Source: Actinobacillus sp.
Lineage (GTDB): Bacteria; Pseudomonadota; Gammaproteobacteria; Enterobacterales; Pasteurellaceae
Direction: 5' to 3'
NCBI GenBank assembly: GCA_020026075.1
Contig: JAHHQZ010000003.1
Location: forward strand, 1 to 64,000
Length of the DNA: 64,000 bases
This document shows positions 35,183 through 44,901 of this stretch, in pieces. Numbering within the stretch: position 1 is the stretch's first letter; each line of letters opens with the position of its first letter. Position numbers and translations under genes: made by a program. The notes beneath the pieces are model-generated. The model had not been told where the DNA came from. It saw only the letters and a program-made list of their open reading frames with translations, and searched no databases.

Positions 35183-36073
35183 TTAATGTGCGTTTGGCGT
35201 TTGCATATAGCGGAAGAAATCGCTGTCTGGTTTGACGATCATCAAGTTGCCTTTGTTTTTAAAGCTGGCTTGATAGGCTTCCATACTACGCATAAAGCTG
35301 AAAAATTGTGGGTATTTGCTAAATGCATCCGTGTAAAGTTTCGCTGCCATTGCGTCCCCTTCGCCTCGTAGGGCTTGTGCTTGTTTGTTGGCAGTAGCGA
35401 GAATGACGGTTACTTTGCGATCCACATCTGCTTGAATGAAGGCAGCTTTTTCTTTACCTTCACTGCGGTGTTCACGGGCGACGGCGTCACGTTCGGCACG
35501 CATACGCTGGTAAATGGACGAGGAAACTTCATCAGGCAAGTTGATTTGTTTCACACGTACGTCAATCACTTTAATACCGAGATCTGCGGCGCTATCTGCG
35601 CCAGTGTTTAAGGCTTTTTTCGCCCCTGCCATTAGTTCGCCACGTGTGCCAGAGACGATGTCTTGAATGGTACGAGAACCAATTTCAGAACGTAAACGGT
35701 CGTTAACTTTACGGCGTAGCAAGTTCGCTGCTAAGCGGTAGTCGCCGCCGCCAGTAGCGGTATAGAAACGTCCAAAGTTGCTAATGCGCCATTTCACGTA
35801 GGAATCCACGAGCAAGTCTTTTTTCTCGATGGTTACAAAGCGATCGGCGGTACCGTCAAGGGTGCGAATGCGTGCGTCAAGCACTTTCAATTTTTCAATG
35901 AACGGCACTTTAAAATGTAAGCCTGGTTGATAAACCACGACTTTGTTGTCGCTGTCACGCAACACTTTGCCAAAACGCAACATAATGCCACGTGTGCCTT
36001 CTTGCACTTCAACAACGCTGGAATAAATCACAGCAAGAATGACAACGATCAGAGCAGGTAAAAATTTACGCAT
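35183..36073 (-). CDS. hflC: FtsH modulator HflC
   Basis: A 296-residue SPFH/prohibitin-domain protein anchored by an N-terminal helix (about 4-20) with the bulk in the periplasm. With HflK it forms the ring complex that surrounds and restrains FtsH. Conserved segments include EGTRGIMLRFGKV, the long helical RAERDAVAREHRSEGKEKA and GEGDAMAAKLY. Its ATG overlaps the hflK stop (TAATG), so the pair is translated together. Confidence 0.95.
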   Translation of the reverse strand: MRKFLPALIVVILAVIYSSVVEVQEGTRGIMLRFGKVLRDSDNKVVVYQPGLHFKVPFIEKLKVLDARIRTLDGTADRFVTIEKKDLLVDSYVKWRISNFGRFYTATGGGDYRLAANLLRRKVNDRLRSEIGSRTIQDIVSGTRGELMAGAKKALNTGADSAADLGIKVIDVRVKQINLPDEVSSSIYQRMRAERDAVAREHRSEGKEKAAFIQADVDRKVTVILATANKQAQALRGEGDAMAAKLYTDAFSKYPQFFSFMRSMEAYQASFKNKGNLMIVKPDSDFFRYMQTPNAH

Positions 36074-37287
36074 TAGTTGAATCTCCCTTTGCGTTCGGTG
36101 TAAATATCGCTGGTTTGCGTACGGTTCTCACTAACACGGGGTGTGCTTGGTTGAGGCGCTGGCGCTTTCATTGCAGGCGATACTTTTTGTTCAGGTGCAG
36201 GTTGCGCAGGCTCGGTTTGCAGTAATTTATCTAGCGGTAATACGTTTAAATTATTGCTGTTGCCATCGATAATGACTTTCGGTGTATTTTCCATTACGCC
36301 TTGCATTGTTTGTAAGTAGATACGCTCACGCAAGAGTTTTGGATCCGCTTGATATTCCGGCAATAGGCGTAAATAGCGCTCCACTTCCCCTTGTGCATTT
36401 AGCACCACTTGCTGTTTGTATGCGTTGGCACTTTCCACCATACGGCGAGCGTTACCACGTGCGATTGGCTCTTTCTCACGCGCATAGGCTTCTGCCTCAC
36501 GGATGTAACGTTGCTCATCTTCTTGCGCTTTGATGGCATCATCAAAGGCGGCTTTCACTTCTTCAGGCGGACGAGCGGACTGGAAGTTTACGTCAAGAAT
36601 TTGCACACCCATATCGTATGGTTTGATGATTTGCTCAATGGCTTTCCACGTGCGTTCACGCACTACGCTACGCCCAGTGGTGAGAATTTCGTCCATATTC
36701 ATATTACCAATAACATAGCGTAGCGCACTGTCTGTAGCTTGGCTAAGGCTGTCGTTAGCATTGGTTACGCTGAACAAATATTTCGCTGGTTCGGCTACAC
36801 GGTATTGCACCGTCATTTCCACTATCACCATATTTTCATCACGAGTTAGCATTGAACCTGATGTACGTAGTTCTTTCACTTGCTCTACGTTGACAGGAAT
36901 TACCGTGTCAATGAAGGTTGGTTTCCAGTTCAAGCCAGGTTGCACGATGTGGTCAAGTTTGCCAAAACGTAGCACCACGCCACGATCCGCCTCTTTGATG
37001 GTGTAAAAACCGCTGGCTGCCCATAATACGGTACCAATAATCGCCACCGCCGGCACGAGTTTTTTCCACGGCAGATCCACAGATTTTTGTGGCGAGTTTC
37101 CTTTGTTGGAATTACCGCCTTTATTGGGTGTGATTTTCTTCAAAAGATTGTTGAAAATTTCTTCAAGATCAGGTGGGTTTTGTTGATCCTTACCGTGATT
37201 TCCTTGTGGGTTGCCTTGATCGTTGCGTCCTTGCCCGTTAGACGAGCTACCCGGCTTACCCCAAGGGTCTTGATCAGAATGGGACAT
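36073..37287 (-). CDS. hflK: FtsH modulator HflK
   Basis: A 404-residue SPFH protein that partners HflC. The N-terminal Gly/Asn/Gln-rich cytoplasmic tail is MSHSDQDPWGKPG onward. A transmembrane helix follows (about 70-90), then the SPFH domain beginning EADRGVVLRFGK. The ATG at 37287 is preceded by GGAG; the upstream ATG at 37305 is not. The C-terminus is Pro/Ala-rich. A GCCGGAATAT half-site at 36352-36361 encodes the conserved LPEY. Confidence 0.95.
   Translation of the reverse strand: MSHSDQDPWGKPGSSSNGQGRNDQGNPQGNHGKDQQNPPDLEEIFNNLLKKITPNKGGNSNKGNSPQKSVDLPWKKLVPAVAIIGTVLWAASGFYTIKEADRGVVLRFGKLDHIVQPGLNWKPTFIDTVIPVNVEQVKELRTSGSMLTRDENMVIVEMTVQYRVAEPAKYLFSVTNANDSLSQATDSALRYVIGNMNMDEILTTGRSVVRERTWKAIEQIIKPYDMGVQILDVNFQSARPPEEVKAAFDDAIKAQEDEQRYIREAEAYAREKEPIARGNARRMVESANAYKQQVVLNAQGEVERYLRLLPEYQADPKLLRERIYLQTMQGVMENTPKVIIDGNSNNLNVLPLDKLLQTEPAQPAPEQKVSPAMKAPAPQPSTPRVSENRTQTSDIYTERKGRFN
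36352..36361. repeat. Possible palindrome-family half-site within hflK
   Basis: ATATTCCGGC matches the arm core at ten positions and encodes LPEY, which is collinear with E. coli HflK (from memory). It is short enough to be chance. Confidence 0.35.
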
Positions 37288-37326
37288 ACTTTCTCCGTTA
37301 GTCAAAGTAAAAAATTGCGAGCTAGT

Positions 37327-38067
37327 CTAAACAAATTCACTAGGCAAGTCTATATCTGCGCTACCTATTGTGGCATTCACGCTATATCGATGAATTTCAT
37401 CTGGCTTAACGAGCTGCCAATGCTCATTTTGCCACAGTTCAATGTGGGTTTTGGCGGCATTTCCTTTGGCGAACCACGCCAGATGTAGCGGAAAATCCGC
37501 TGTCGGCGACAGCAGGCTCAACTGTCCTTGTGGTGCATAAGGTGTGCTTAAATATTGCAACGGTTTGTGGCGAATACTGCTCAATTTGCCAAGCCCTGCC
37601 CCATTTGCTTTGAGAACCGCCTCTCTTGCGCACCAAATGTGGTAAAAGCGTTCAGCACTGGGCTTTTGTGCAAAAAAATATTGTTCATCCTTTGTGGCGA
37701 AATGCTGTAACAAACGTTCAAAATGACGTGCTTTGCCCGTTTCAATATCCACGCCGACGCCTTTCGCCCCCACTTGCAAAATCACCGCAACCCAGTTGCC
37801 AGAATGGCTTAAATTAAAATCTAAGGTATCTGAGGTTTTACAAAATTTCGCTGAAAATTCCGGCCTACCCTTTTCGTTGCGTTGAATGTCTGCGATCAGT
37901 TGACGAGAAAAGCCCGCTTGATGAAGTAATTTTTCCAGCAAAACGTAGGCGAGCAAACGCACGGGCTTTGGCGTTTTCTGCTCACGCACATAGGCTGGCA
38001 AATGTTGTGGCTGGCAATGGCTCAGCACCGTTAAAGGGGCGATGGCGAGCCAAATTGACGGTTCCAT
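37327..38067 (-). CDS. 4'-phosphopantetheinyl transferase superfamily protein
   Basis: A 246-residue Sfp/AcpT-type enzyme that transfers 4'-phosphopantetheine from CoA to carrier-protein serines. The magnesium motif GVDIE is at 105-109 and WCAREAVLKA at 145-154; FNLSHSG near 84-90 is also typical. The ATG at 38067 follows GGAATTTTT. No polyketide or peptide synthetase is nearby, so the partner may be the fatty-acid carrier protein or be encoded elsewhere. A palindrome half-site encodes the conserved GRPEF. Confidence 0.88.
   Translation of the reverse strand: MEPSIWLAIAPLTVLSHCQPQHLPAYVREQKTPKPVRLLAYVLLEKLLHQAGFSRQLIADIQRNEKGRPEFSAKFCKTSDTLDFNLSHSGNWVAVILQVGAKGVGVDIETGKARHFERLLQHFATKDEQYFFAQKPSAERFYHIWCAREAVLKANGAGLGKLSSIRHKPLQYLSTPYAPQGQLSLLSPTADFPLHLAWFAKGNAAKTHIELWQNEHWQLVKPDEIHRYSVNATIGSADIDLPSEFV
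37853..37866. repeat. Palindrome-family half-site in the PPTase gene
   Basis: GAAAATTCCGGCCT, preceded by CAAAATTTCGCT, includes the AT extension. It encodes GRPEF at the family's conserved G-K/R-P position, so it is not an insertion. Confidence 0.65.
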
Positions 38068-38077
38068 AAAAATTCCA

Positions 38078-38103
38078 TAAAAAAGCCCGCAATCACGGGC
38101 TTT
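38078..38103 (-). terminator. Rho-independent terminator of htpG
   Basis: AAAGCCCG-CAATCA-CGGGCTTT, with A/T flanks, lies just after the htpG stop and before the PPTase start. Confidence 0.88.
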
Positions 38104-38110
38104 GAGTGAA

Positions 38111-39991
38111 TTAAGCAAGCAAGGCGTTCATTCGTTTGATGAAAGCGTGCGGATCGGCAAGGGTGCCACGCTCGGCGAACAGCGCCTCGTCTAAGAGCAG
38201 GTCGATCCAATTTTGGAAGTCGCTATCTTCGGTCATTTCGGCCACTTTTTTCACGAGAGCGTGATCAGGATTTAGCTCGAACGTGTACTTCACTTCTGGC
38301 ACACTTTGCCCTGTGGCGGCGAAAAGTTTCGCCATTTGCGTGGTCATTTGGTCATCTTCCGTAGACACCAACGCTGGCGTATCCGTTAAACGGTGGGTTA
38401 ATTTCACGCCTTTGACACGATCACCAAGATAGGTTTTCACACGTTCCACAAAGGCACCGAGCTGTTCGTCATCCGCCGTTTCGGTGGCTTTTTTAAGCTC
38501 CGCTAAGTCACCCAATTCTAAATCAGACTTGGTGATGGCTTGCAATTTTTTGCCATCAAATTCAGGCAAGTAGCTTAACATCCATTCATCAATGCGATCA
38601 GAAAGCAACAATACTTCAATACCATTTTTATCAAAAAGCTCTAAGTGCGGACTGTTTTTAGCAGCGGTGTAGCTGTCGGCGGTAATGTAATAAATGACGG
38701 TTTGCCCCTCTTTCATTCGTGCCACGTAATCCGTTAAAGAAACGCTCGGCTCGCTGGAATCGGTTTTATTGCTGGCAAAACGGAGCAATTTCGCAATGCT
38801 TTCTTGATTGCCGTAATCCTCCGCCACGCCCTCTTTCAACACTAAGCCAAATTCACGCCAGAATTGTTGGTATTTTTCAGGCTCGTTGTCCGCTAATTTT
38901 TGTAGCATTTGCAAACTGCGTTTGGTTAGCGCACGGCGTAAAGCGGCGGTAACTTTGTTGTCTTGCAAAATTTCACGAGAAACGTTCAACGGCAAGTCGT
39001 TGGTGTCGATTAAACCACGCATAAAACGCAAATAATTCGGCATAAAGGCTTGGGCATCGTCCATAATGAACACACGCTGAACGTACAATTTCAAGCCGTG
39101 TTGCATTTCACGGGTGAATAAATCCCATGGAGCTTTGCTCGGTACATAAAGCAAGCTGGTATATTGCAAATTCCCTTCTACACGGTTATGCGCCCAAGCG
39201 AGCGGCTCGGCAAAGTCGTGAGTAAGATGTTTGTAAAATTCTTGATATTCTTCTTTGGAAATGTCGCCTTTGGCACGCATCCACAACGCCTGCGCTTTGT
39301 TGATTTGCTGCCAGCTTTCGCTTGTTTTTTCGCCTTTGTCGTTGGTTTCTGGCAATAAAATTTCAACTGGCAAAGCGATATGGTCGGAATATTTGCTGAT
39401 AATGTTACGCAACGTCCAGTCGTTAGCGAAAGCTTTTTCTTCTGCACGCAAATGCAAAGTAATTTCCGTACCGTGATCGGCTTTTTCAATAGTAGAAATG
39501 CTGTATTCGCCCTCGCCTGCGGATTCCCACAATACACCGTTTTCTTTTGAATCCCCTGCTAAGCGAGTTTTGACGGTAACCTTATCCGCCACGATAAAGG
39601 CAGAGTAAAAGCCCACGCCGAACTGCCCAATAAGCTGGCTGTCTTTGGCTTGATCTTGCCCTAAATTTTGTAAAAATTCTTTGGTGCCAGATTTGGCAAT
39701 GGTGCCGAGATTGTCGATCACTTGCTGGCGATCCATACCGATACCGTTGTCGCTGATGGTGATCGTGCCTTTTTCAGCATCCGCTTGAATGCGTACTCGA
39801 AGATCGCCATCGCCCTCAAATAATTCAGGGTTGGAAAGAGCTTTGAAACGCAATTTATCCGCCGCATCGGATGCGTTGGAAATCAATTCACGTAAGAAAA
39901 TTTCCTTGTTGGAGTACAAGGAATGAATCATTAATTGTAAAAGTTGTTTAACTTCTGACTGAAAGCCAAGTGTTTGTTTATCGCTCATCAT
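38111..39991 (-). CDS. htpG: Chaperone protein HtpG (Hsp90)
   Basis: A 626-residue ATP-dependent chaperone with the GHKL ATPase N-domain ([14 protein letters not shown] near 37-50, DNGIGM near 83-88, [11 protein letters not shown] near 120-130), middle domain and C-terminal dimerisation domain. Start is one of two adjacent ATGs (39991 or 39988). The upstream region carries a well-formed sigma-32 promoter whose -35 is embedded in a palindromic element. Confidence 0.97.
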   Translation of the reverse strand: MMSDKQTLGFQSEVKQLLQLMIHSLYSNKEIFLRELISNASDAADKLRFKALSNPELFEGDGDLRVRIQADAEKGTITISDNGIGMDRQQVIDNLGTIAKSGTKEFLQNLGQDQAKDSQLIGQFGVGFYSAFIVADKVTVKTRLAGDSKENGVLWESAGEGEYSISTIEKADHGTEITLHLRAEEKAFANDWTLRNIISKYSDHIALPVEILLPETNDKGEKTSESWQQINKAQALWMRAKGDISKEEYQEFYKHLTHDFAEPLAWAHNRVEGNLQYTSLLYVPSKAPWDLFTREMQHGLKLYVQRVFIMDDAQAFMPNYLRFMRGLIDTNDLPLNVSREILQDNKVTAALRRALTKRSLQMLQKLADNEPEKYQQFWREFGLVLKEGVAEDYGNQESIAKLLRFASNKTDSSEPSVSLTDYVARMKEGQTVIYYITADSYTAAKNSPHLELFDKNGIEVLLLSDRIDEWMLSYLPEFDGKKLQAITKSDLELGDLAELKKATETADDEQLGAFVERVKTYLGDRVKGVKLTHRLTDTPALVSTEDDQMTTQMAKLFAATGQSVPEVKYTFELNPDHALVKKVAEMTEDSDFQNWIDLLLDEALFAERGTLADPHAFIKRMNALLA

Positions 39992-40050
39992 TTTTCCTTA
40001 TGTTTTGTGCAAAAAAAAAGAAAAAGCGCCGCAACGCTTTGTGAACATCA

Positions 40051-40078
40051 AAATAGGGTGCATTTCATAAAGTTCAAG
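40051..40078 (-). promoter_or_regulatory. Sigma-32 heat-shock promoter of htpG
   Basis: On the minus strand, CTTGAAC (40078-40072) matches the -35 CTTGAAA at six of seven. After 13 bp, CCCTATTT (40058-40051) matches CCCCATNT at all but one fixed position. It is 60 bp before the htpG start. The -35 lies within the first bases of the palindrome at 40075-40120. Confidence 0.75.
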
Positions 40079-40120
40079 GCTGGAATTTTTGTCAAAATTT
40101 CAACAAAAATTCCAGCCTTG
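40075..40120. repeat. Paired palindromic element between pgeF and htpG
   Basis: CAAGGCTGGAATTTTTG and CAAAAATTCCAGCCTTG are a perfect 17-bp inverted pair. The T/A variant is compensated between arms. It starts 5 bp after the pgeF stop and overlaps the htpG -35 hexamer. Confidence 0.92.
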
Positions 40121-40124
40121 TTTG

Positions 40125-40847
40125 TTATTCAAACCAAATTAAGCTCGCCATTCGTCCTGTGTTTTTTTGGCGGCGGTAGGAATAGAAAGCTTTATCGGTG
40201 AATGTGTCGTAATGGCCGTTTGTGATGGCGGTAACGCCCATTTTTTGTAAGCGTTGGCGTGCGATAGCGTACATATCCAGCCAGTAGAAACCTTGTTCAT
40301 CGGCGGGGGAAAAGGCACTTTCGCCTTGGGGGTCGGCGCTGAGGAATTGTGCTCGCACTTCACTGCCCACACGAAAAGATTGCACGCCAATGGCTGGGGC
40401 GAGCCACGCTAAGATGTCGTGACGTTCACCTTTAAACTGGCGTACGGTTTCTTCCAAAATGCCGTTGCACAAGCCTCGCCAACCTGCGTGAGCGGCGGCA
40501 ACTTGCGTGCCTTGTTTGTCGGTTAAAAGCACTGGTAAGCAGTCTGCGGTTAGTACCAAACACACCTGCCCTGCCTGTTGTGTGTAGCACGCATCCGCTT
40601 GGTTGTCCGTACTTGGCAAGGTTACCACGTTGGTGGAGTGGGTTTGTTTTAAAAAGAAAGGGGCTTGCGGTAAGTGCAATTCTTGTTGCAATCGTTGGCG
40701 ATTGTACGCCACGTGTTGTGGATTATCCCCCACGTAATCGGCAAGGTTTAAGCCTGCAAATTCGCCTTGACTAACACCGCCATCACGTGTGGTGGTAAAG
40801 GCTCGCACGTTTTTTGGGGCGTGCCATTGGGGGATAATAATGTTCAT
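40125..40847 (-). CDS. pgeF: Peptidoglycan editing factor PgeF (YfiH, multicopper-oxidase-like fold)
   Basis: A 240-residue YfiH/laccase-domain protein; the E. coli homologue removes wrongly incorporated serine muropeptide precursors. Metal and active-site segments are KQTHSTNVV, LTADCLPVLL and AAAHAGWRG, plus the C-terminal YSYRRQKNTGR. It follows rluD after 11 bp, as in E. coli. Confidence 0.92.
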   Translation of the reverse strand: MNIIIPQWHAPKNVRAFTTTRDGGVSQGEFAGLNLADYVGDNPQHVAYNRQRLQQELHLPQAPFFLKQTHSTNVVTLPSTDNQADACYTQQAGQVCLVLTADCLPVLLTDKQGTQVAAAHAGWRGLCNGILEETVRQFKGERHDILAWLAPAIGVQSFRVGSEVRAQFLSADPQGESAFSPADEQGFYWLDMYAIARQRLQKMGVTAITNGHYDTFTDKAFYSYRRQKNTGRMASLIWFE

Positions 40848-40858
40848 TGCGGTTCCTT

Positions 40859-41833
40859 TTAGTAATCTAATTCATCACGATGAAGTTGATAGTCGGCTTT
40901 AAGTGCGTTGACTAAGCCCACGAAATCCTCTGGTAGCGGCGCATGCCACGTCATTTCTTCCCCTGTGATTGGGTGATTTAAACGCAACATCACGGCGTGC
41001 AAGGCTTGACGTTTGAATTCTCGTAATGTTTGCAAAAATTCCGGCGTAGCATTTTTCGGCGGACGTGGTCTGCCACCGTAGGTTGGGTCGCCCAGCAACG
41101 GATGCGCCAAGTGCGCCATATGCACACGAATTTGGTGCGTGCGCCCTGTTTCCAAACGCAAACGCAAGCGTGTGTAATCACGGAAATGTTCCATAATGCG
41201 GTAATGCGTAACCGCTGGCTTACCCATTGGATGCACCGCCATTTGTGTGCGTTTGGTCGGATGGCGTGCCATTGGCTCGTCCACTTTGCCGCCTTGCGTC
41301 ATCACGCCAAAAGCGACTGCCTCGTATTCCCTTGTGATGTGGCGTTTTTGTAAATCACGCACCAGCTTAGTTTGTGCAGGAATGGTTTTCGCCACCACCA
41401 TTAAGCCTGTGGTGTCTTTGTCTAAGCGATGAATAATCCCTGCACGTGGCACTTCGGCAATGGCAGGATAATGGTAAAGCAACGCATTGAGCAATGTACC
41501 ATCCGCATTGCCAGCACCAGGGTGAACCACCAGCCCTTTCGGCTTGTTGATCACCAAAATATGCTCGTCTTCGTATACGATATTGAGCGGAATATTTTGC
41601 GGTATGAAACGATTTTCTTCTTCAATTTCCACACTGATTTCAATTTGCTCGCCGCCGTACATTTTGGTGCGAGGCGTGTGGTTGATTTCGCCATTCACTT
41701 TAACTCGATCGTCTTCAATCCAAGTTTTAATGCGTGAACGGGAATAATCGGGGAACAACTGTGCTAATGTTTGGTCTAAGCGTAAGCCTAAATGCTCTGG
41801 TTGCACAGTTGCGGTTAGGGTAATTTGTGGCAT
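40859..41833 (-). CDS. rluD: 23S rRNA pseudouridine synthase RluD
   Basis: A 324-residue enzyme that makes pseudouridines 1911, 1915 and 1917 in helix 69 of 23S rRNA. An N-terminal S4 RNA-binding domain (about 18-80) precedes the catalytic domain. HRLDKDTTGLMVVAK carries the catalytic aspartate and RTHQIRVH the conserved basic motif. The start is ATG 41833 (MPQITLTATV). The segment NATPEFLQTLREF contains a palindrome half-site but aligns without gaps with E. coli RluD (from memory). Confidence 0.94.
   Translation of the reverse strand: MPQITLTATVQPEHLGLRLDQTLAQLFPDYSRSRIKTWIEDDRVKVNGEINHTPRTKMYGGEQIEISVEIEEENRFIPQNIPLNIVYEDEHILVINKPKGLVVHPGAGNADGTLLNALLYHYPAIAEVPRAGIIHRLDKDTTGLMVVAKTIPAQTKLVRDLQKRHITREYEAVAFGVMTQGGKVDEPMARHPTKRTQMAVHPMGKPAVTHYRIMEHFRDYTRLRLRLETGRTHQIRVHMAHLAHPLLGDPTYGGRPRPPKNATPEFLQTLREFKRQALHAVMLRLNHPITGEEMTWHAPLPEDFVGLVNALKADYQLHRDELDY
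41034..41050. repeat. Palindrome-family half-site within rluD
   Basis: AAAAATTCCGGCGTAGC encodes ATPEFL in a gap-free conserved region, so it arose by substitution rather than insertion. Confidence 0.65.
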
Positions 41834-41925
41834 AAATAAAAAATTCCGTGAATAATCAATAAATGTTTTATAGAATGGCGGGCATTGTACCATTGATTGA
41901 CGCTCGTCAAAATAAGGATAATTCG

Positions 41926-42732
41926 ATGAAACTCTCTAAACTTTTTCTGCTGTGTAGTGCAAGCTTAACCGTGTTGGCTGGCTGTGCAACATCAGATAAT
42001 GATCTTAACTTCACACCACAACAGCAACTTTTCCAACAAGCGGAAAAATATGTGCAAAATGACGACTACACCAACGCCATTCGTTATTTAAAAGCCTACA
42101 AAAACCGTTTCCCACGTGGCAAAGAAATCCAGCAAGTGGATTTAGATTTAATGTACGTCTTATATGCCAGCAACGATCGTGATAACTTTGTCAAAGCACA
42201 AAATGCAGCGAATTTATACTTGCAACGCTATGGACGCACGCCAAATGATGCTTATGTGTTGTATATCAGTGCCTTAGCTGGGCTTGGGGTCAACAAGAAC
42301 TGGACGCAAGATTTATTCCGTATCGATCCAGCCAACCGTGACAGCCAATTTATGCGTGAAAGTGCGCGCGTGTTCCAGTTGATTTTGAAAAACTACCCTA
42401 ACAGCGTTTATGCCAAACCGTCCGAAGTACGTTTTCAATACCTAATTGAGCTACTCGCTCGCCACGAAGTGAACATTGCTAAATTCTATGCCAAACGAAA
42501 TGCTTGGGTTGCGGTAGCAGATCGTTTAGTGCAAGTTCAGCGTGATTACCCACTAACGCAGGCGGCTATTAACAGCTTGCCACTGCTTAAAGAAGCTTAC
42601 CAAGCCTTGCATTTGCCAGAACAAGTAGCACAAACAGAGAAGCTCATCAAAGAGCGTCAACAATTGAAAGTGCCAGTGGTAACAGCACCGCAAGAGCCGC
42701 CATTTATCAAACCACCGAAAGTTATCGAATAA
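41926..42732 (+). CDS. bamD: Outer membrane protein assembly factor BamD
   Basis: A 268-residue lipoprotein of the BAM complex that folds outer-membrane beta-barrels. The lipobox LAGC has its cysteine at residue 20. Five TPR-like repeats follow, beginning QQLFQQAEKYVQNDDYTNAI. The ATG at 41926 follows AAGGA; the frame is open upstream but without a better start. It is divergent from rluD-pgeF, the arrangement found in E. coli. Confidence 0.96.
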   Translation: MKLSKLFLLCSASLTVLAGCATSDNDLNFTPQQQLFQQAEKYVQNDDYTNAIRYLKAYKNRFPRGKEIQQVDLDLMYVLYASNDRDNFVKAQNAANLYLQRYGRTPNDAYVLYISALAGLGVNKNWTQDLFRIDPANRDSQFMRESARVFQLILKNYPNSVYAKPSEVRFQYLIELLARHEVNIAKFYAKRNAWVAVADRLVQVQRDYPLTQAAINSLPLLKEAYQALHLPEQVAQTEKLIKERQQLKVPVVTAPQEPPFIKPPKVIE

Positions 42733-42742
42733 TTCCTTTCTC

Positions 42743-42798
42743 AAACGCCACGCCGGAATTTTTGACAAAATTTTGCAAAATATTCCGGCGTGGCGTTT
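42743..42798. repeat. Paired palindromic element after bamD, with extended arms
   Basis: AAACGCCACGCCGGAAT and ATTCCGGCGTGGCGTTT form a 17-bp perfect outer stem. Inside lies TTTTTGACAAAATTTTGC. A T-run follows, so it can act as a strong rho-independent terminator for bamD. The CGCC variant is matched in both arms. Confidence 0.92.
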
Positions 42799-42889
42799 TT
42801 TCATGCAAAATGGCAAACTGGTTGGATATGTTTGCGCTGATTTTTTTGTAAGAATTGCCGCCGTTTTACTACTCAATACGGAGCAATTT

Positions 42890-44869
42890 ATGAAGTTTAA
42901 AACCCCATTACTTACTGCCGCCATTCTTGCTGCGATTCCCGCTGCACAAGCGAACTGGGTCGTGTTTGGCGACAGTTTGAGTGATATTGGTCAAACGGAC
43001 TGGCGCCGTGCGGCGACTTTTGAAGATCCTAATGGTCAGCCACACAAGCTTTACGATCAAATCTTACAACCGACCTTAAAATCATCCAGCGCAGGCGGTA
43101 CAAACTATGCGTATAGTGGTGGTGTCATTTTAGGTGAACATTCCACTAGCTTTAAAGACCAGCCAAATGTTGCCATCAATAACCAAGTGTCTAACTACTT
43201 AAATAAAAGGGCGAGTAAAAATGCCCAGTATATACTGTGGGCTGGCGGTAATGACTTAGCGTGGCTTTTAGGTGCCGTTGCCCAAACGAATGAAAAAGAT
43301 CGCCAAACTTTCGTGCAACAAGAAATTCAAAAAATGGCACAAGAAATGGCGAAGCAAACCGCCCGCTTAGCTAAAACAGGCGGTCAGCTTGTGATTCCAA
43401 CTATACCAAACATTACCGAAACACCAGCATTTTTTGAAACTTATGGTGATGCCGTAGAAGAAAAAATCAAAAAAGCCTTTTCGTGGGGATTTAAAAAACA
43501 GCTTGAAACGTTAAGTCAAAAAATGCTCAACAAACAGAATCTTAGTAAAGAGGAATTTAAAAAATTACGCTCGGAAACGCTTGAAACCGCTGCCAAAGAA
43601 TTTTATAGCAGTTTATCCCGTTTTAGTCTTTTGCGATGGGCAAAAACAGAGAAGGAATTTATCAAAGAGGTAATGACAAATTACAAGCAAATCACTGCTG
43701 CAGGTGAGTTTATTACACCATTATTAAATGATGCTGTCACCAAAGCGGTTACCGCACAAAGTAATAATGTGGTGCGTATTAATACCACAGCCTTGTTAGA
43801 TGATATGCTTTGGCATTCTCAAGATTACGGCATTAAACAGATTACGTTGCCTGTTTGTAAGACCGATACTTGGGATACAACAAAACCCGCTTGCAAACCG
43901 ACTGACAGCGATCCGCTAAGCTATTTATTCGCTGACAGTTTCCACCCAGGCCCTATTGCACATTTAGCCTTTGCCAACTACATTCAAGCCGTTTTAGCAA
44001 CACCGCAAGAATTAATGGCGATTCCATTTATCCTGAACCGCAACATTCAAGATAACTACGGCTTTTTGCGTCAAACGGATCGTTTCACGGATAAAACGGG
44101 CATTACTGCTACCCTTAGCCAATCACGTTTTAAACAGGGGTTCAACACCCATTTAAATATCGCCACGCACATTACGCCGAACTATGTGTGGCAGTTACAA
44201 TTTAACCAAAATAATTCCAGCCATCAGCAAGGGCAAACCCATTTCAGCACGGATGCAAAATCCGTACAAACGGCATTCACCTACCAGCAACCCAACTACT
44301 ATGTGGGCGTGGCGGCTGGTGCGGAATTTGGTCACGTAAATACCCAACGCACGAGCCAAATCGGGTCAGCTCGCCGTTCGGCTAGCACTAACTTTGACCA
44401 GCAAACCCTTAACGCAATGCTGTTTACAGGCTACCAATGGCAATTAAACCCTGTAAATCTTGAACTTGGTGGCGATATTTTGTGGAACAGAATGATGGTC
44501 GACAGCGCCACGAGCAACGGTTCGCCATTGATGGAAATGCATTTCAAACAGCGCACACAAACGAGCCTACAAACAGGGCTGAACGCCAAAGTTACCCTGA
44601 ATGTGGCACAAATTAAACCTTACTTGCAGGCACGTCTAAGCAAAGAATGGATCAGCCAAGACGCTGCATTGACGACGATCTACAATGGTGCACAATTCAT
44701 CACCAACCAAGACAATGGTCGCCCGCTTTACCTAAGTACTGCCTTAGGCGTTAGCTACCAAGCACCGAGCTTACCGCTGACCATCAATGCCAGCCTTGCG
44801 CAGGATCTTAAAACCAAACTACTCGACAAACGCACGGATTTCAACCTAAGCCTATCCTATGCGTTCTAA
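42890..44869 (+). CDS. Autotransporter GDSL esterase/lipase
   Basis: A 659-residue secreted esterase of the EstA/ApeE type. The signal peptide ends at AQA-NW (residue 21). The GDSL block FGDSLSD at 26-32 supplies the nucleophile (S29). GTNYAYSGG and WAGGNDL hold oxyanion residues, and DSFHPGPIAH supplies the Asp-His pair. A C-terminal autotransporter beta-barrel (roughly the last 270 residues) ends in the aromatic LSYAF. The passenger should be displayed on the cell surface and hydrolyse lipid esters. The ATG at 42890 follows a GGAGC site. Confidence 0.9.
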   Translation: MKFKTPLLTAAILAAIPAAQANWVVFGDSLSDIGQTDWRRAATFEDPNGQPHKLYDQILQPTLKSSSAGGTNYAYSGGVILGEHSTSFKDQPNVAINNQVSNYLNKRASKNAQYILWAGGNDLAWLLGAVAQTNEKDRQTFVQQEIQKMAQEMAKQTARLAKTGGQLVIPTIPNITETPAFFETYGDAVEEKIKKAFSWGFKKQLETLSQKMLNKQNLSKEEFKKLRSETLETAAKEFYSSLSRFSLLRWAKTEKEFIKEVMTNYKQITAAGEFITPLLNDAVTKAVTAQSNNVVRINTTALLDDMLWHSQDYGIKQITLPVCKTDTWDTTKPACKPTDSDPLSYLFADSFHPGPIAHLAFANYIQAVLATPQELMAIPFILNRNIQDNYGFLRQTDRFTDKTGITATLSQSRFKQGFNTHLNIATHITPNYVWQLQFNQNNSSHQQGQTHFSTDAKSVQTAFTYQQPNYYVGVAAGAEFGHVNTQRTSQIGSARRSASTNFDQQTLNAMLFTGYQWQLNPVNLELGGDILWNRMMVDSATSNGSPLMEMHFKQRTQTSLQTGLNAKVTLNVAQIKPYLQARLSKEWISQDAALTTIYNGAQFITNQDNGRPLYLSTALGVSYQAPSLPLTINASLAQDLKTKLLDKRTDFNLSLSYAF

Positions 44870-44901
44870 GTAGCGTAACGTTTCTCAGAGCCAATAAACC
44901 A

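Noticed and set aside
42773..42889. Longer form of the autotransporter esterase
   Set aside because: The extension starts in the palindrome and has no signal peptide; ATG 42890 gives a typical signal sequence.
44208..44221. AATAATTCCAGCCA in the autotransporter as a further half-site
   Set aside because: Only part of the core matches and it lacks the AT extension; chance is likely.
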